A stretch of DNA of 64,000 nt, from the NCBI GenBank assembly GCA_040221175.1, contig JAVJVK010000019.1:248001-312000 (forward strand), read 5' to 3'. The notes beneath the pieces were generated by a model. The model did not search any database. It was not told where the DNA came from and was given only the letters and a program-made list of their open reading frames with translations. The stretch comes from Phycisphaerales bacterium (GTDB lineage Bacteria; Planctomycetota; Phycisphaerae; Phycisphaerales; UBA1924). The position numbers and the translations under genes are program-made. This document shows, in pieces, positions 63,515-64,000 of this stretch. Numbering within the stretch: the stretch's first letter is position 1; the number at the start of each line of letters is the position of its first letter.

Positions 63515-63814
63515 ATGCTCGAAAAAGCAGCAGACACGTTCATCGCCGCCGTCGAGTTGCTCGAGGCCGAGGGCAGGCAGCTCCGCCGAACCGGAGCCGA
63601 CCTGACCTTCTGGGCCGTGATCATCGTCGGCGCTTCGATCCTGGCCCTCCTGGGCATCGCAACGGTACTCGTTGGCGCAACGTGGGCATTGGCCGAGGCC
63701 CTCGGGGTCGCCGCCGCCTTGGCCATCATCGGTGCGGCGGCACTCATTTCGGGCGTTGCGGTCGCAAGCGTGGCGCGAAGCCGCATGCGCGCCGCAGGAG
63801 GCAGCGTGTCATGA
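63515..63814 (+). CDS. YqjE-like small membrane protein (phage holin family type)
   Basis: A 99-residue protein: an amphipathic start (MLEKAADTFIAAVELLEAEG) and two membrane helices (LTFWAVIIVGASILALLGIA and ALGVAAALAIIGAAALISGV). This is the YqjE/Phage_holin_3_6 pattern. Only the last 100 codons of a longer frame are used; the ATG follows GGGGGGAA. Its stop overlaps the next start as ATGA, so the pair is co-translated. Confidence 0.75.
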   Translation: MLEKAADTFIAAVELLEAEGRQLRRTGADLTFWAVIIVGASILALLGIATVLVGATWALAEALGVAAALAIIGAAALISGVAVASVARSRMRAAGGSVS

Positions 63815-64000
63815 TCTCCCGACACGGGTATCCGCCCCAATCCCACCGCCGCCATCCGGCCGCCACCAGCCCGCGAGCTCGCCTTGCGGCGCGTCAGGAG
63901 TCGATTCGCTCGAGCGCGCGCGTGAAACCGCAGTCCATCGAAGAAGCGAAGGAAAATCTGCGCATCGCTGCCGCACGTCGAGCCGAATCGGACTCCTCCG
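63811..64000 (+). CDS. Small basic protein, 3' end beyond the window (YqjK-like position)
   Basis: An ATG overlapping the stop of the previous gene opens a frame that runs off the window after 63 codons. It reads MISRHGYPPQSHRRHPAATS, then a basic stretch and KPQSIEEAKENLRIAAARRA. The charge and the position after DUF883- and YqjE-like genes resemble YqjK-type or DUF3618-like proteins, but too little is visible to name it. Confidence 0.6.
   Translation, partial: MISRHGYPPQSHRRHPAATSPRARLAARQESIRSSARVKPQSIEEAKENLRIAAARRAESDSS

Overview
The window is GC-rich (roughly two thirds G+C by eye), densely coded on both strands, and most likely comes from a planctomycete of the class Phycisphaerae. 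The main reason is the C-terminal module shared by four secreted proteins (genes ending near 18667, 31496, 40332 and 55423): two acidic DxDGDG loops, each followed by a FDFLxFQ helix, bracketed by a Cys at the start and a terminal Gly-Cys. I know this as the GC-type dockerin of Phycisphaerales. Large single-pass proteins with pseudopilin-like tails, an ECF sigma/anti-sigma pair and many small operons fit the same group. The lineage is an inference from protein features, not from a marker-gene tree.

Layout. 1-4.7 kb: an RHS/YD-repeat giant protein, cut by the window edge, with a compositionally distinct C-terminal tip. 5.1-9.6 kb: a fibronectin-type surface or helper protein (a paralogue lies at 50.5-51.3 kb) and an ATP-grasp ligase/S15 hydrolase pair. 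10.3-17.0 kb: a DUF3467 protein followed by a tight three-gene operon of a GAF-GAF-HlyD membrane fusion protein, a PqqD-M50 protease-HlyD protein and a short SecA-like ATPase. This is the best candidate here for an undescribed export system. 17-21.6 kb: leucyl aminopeptidase, a dockerin-type protein and an ECF sigma/anti-sigma pair. 21.6-28.7 kb: a nonulosonate-type glycosylation operon (Maf-like glycosyltransferase, CMP-sugar synthetase, sulfotransferase), a SPOR-like lipoprotein and a FlgM-like protein; with a YjfB-like protein at 46.8 kb this suggests flagellar motility.

28.8-43.9 kb is mostly housekeeping: M28 peptidase, two endonuclease/exonuclease/phosphatase proteins, an MmgE/PrpD protein, ribosome hibernation factor, CPBP protease, DoxX-like protein, HIT protein, a solitary atpD, a DinB-like protein, 3-hydroxyanthranilate dioxygenase and an NrtS-like protein. 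43.9-51.3 kb: ClpB, aspartate-semialdehyde dehydrogenase and a TIGR03546/TIGR03545-type fusion protein. 51.9-55.4 kb: a large secreted protein broken by one in-frame amber codon, and a beta-propeller protein that appears to be expressed from a leaderless promoter.

55.4-58.7 kb: a trans-sulfuration enzyme and an ACT-less aspartate kinase-homoserine dehydrogenase fusion form an operon behind a clear promoter and a SAM-I-clan riboswitch. Together with asd at 47.6 kb they cover the aspartate-to-homocysteine route. 58.9-64.0 kb: a run of small membrane or envelope proteins typical of stress regulons (DUF1328, acidic lipoprotein, DUF2383, TlpA-like thioredoxin, Tyr/Asp-rich exported protein, DUF883-like, YqjE-like), continuing past the window end. 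No tRNA, rRNA, CRISPR array, insertion sequence or prophage was recognised.
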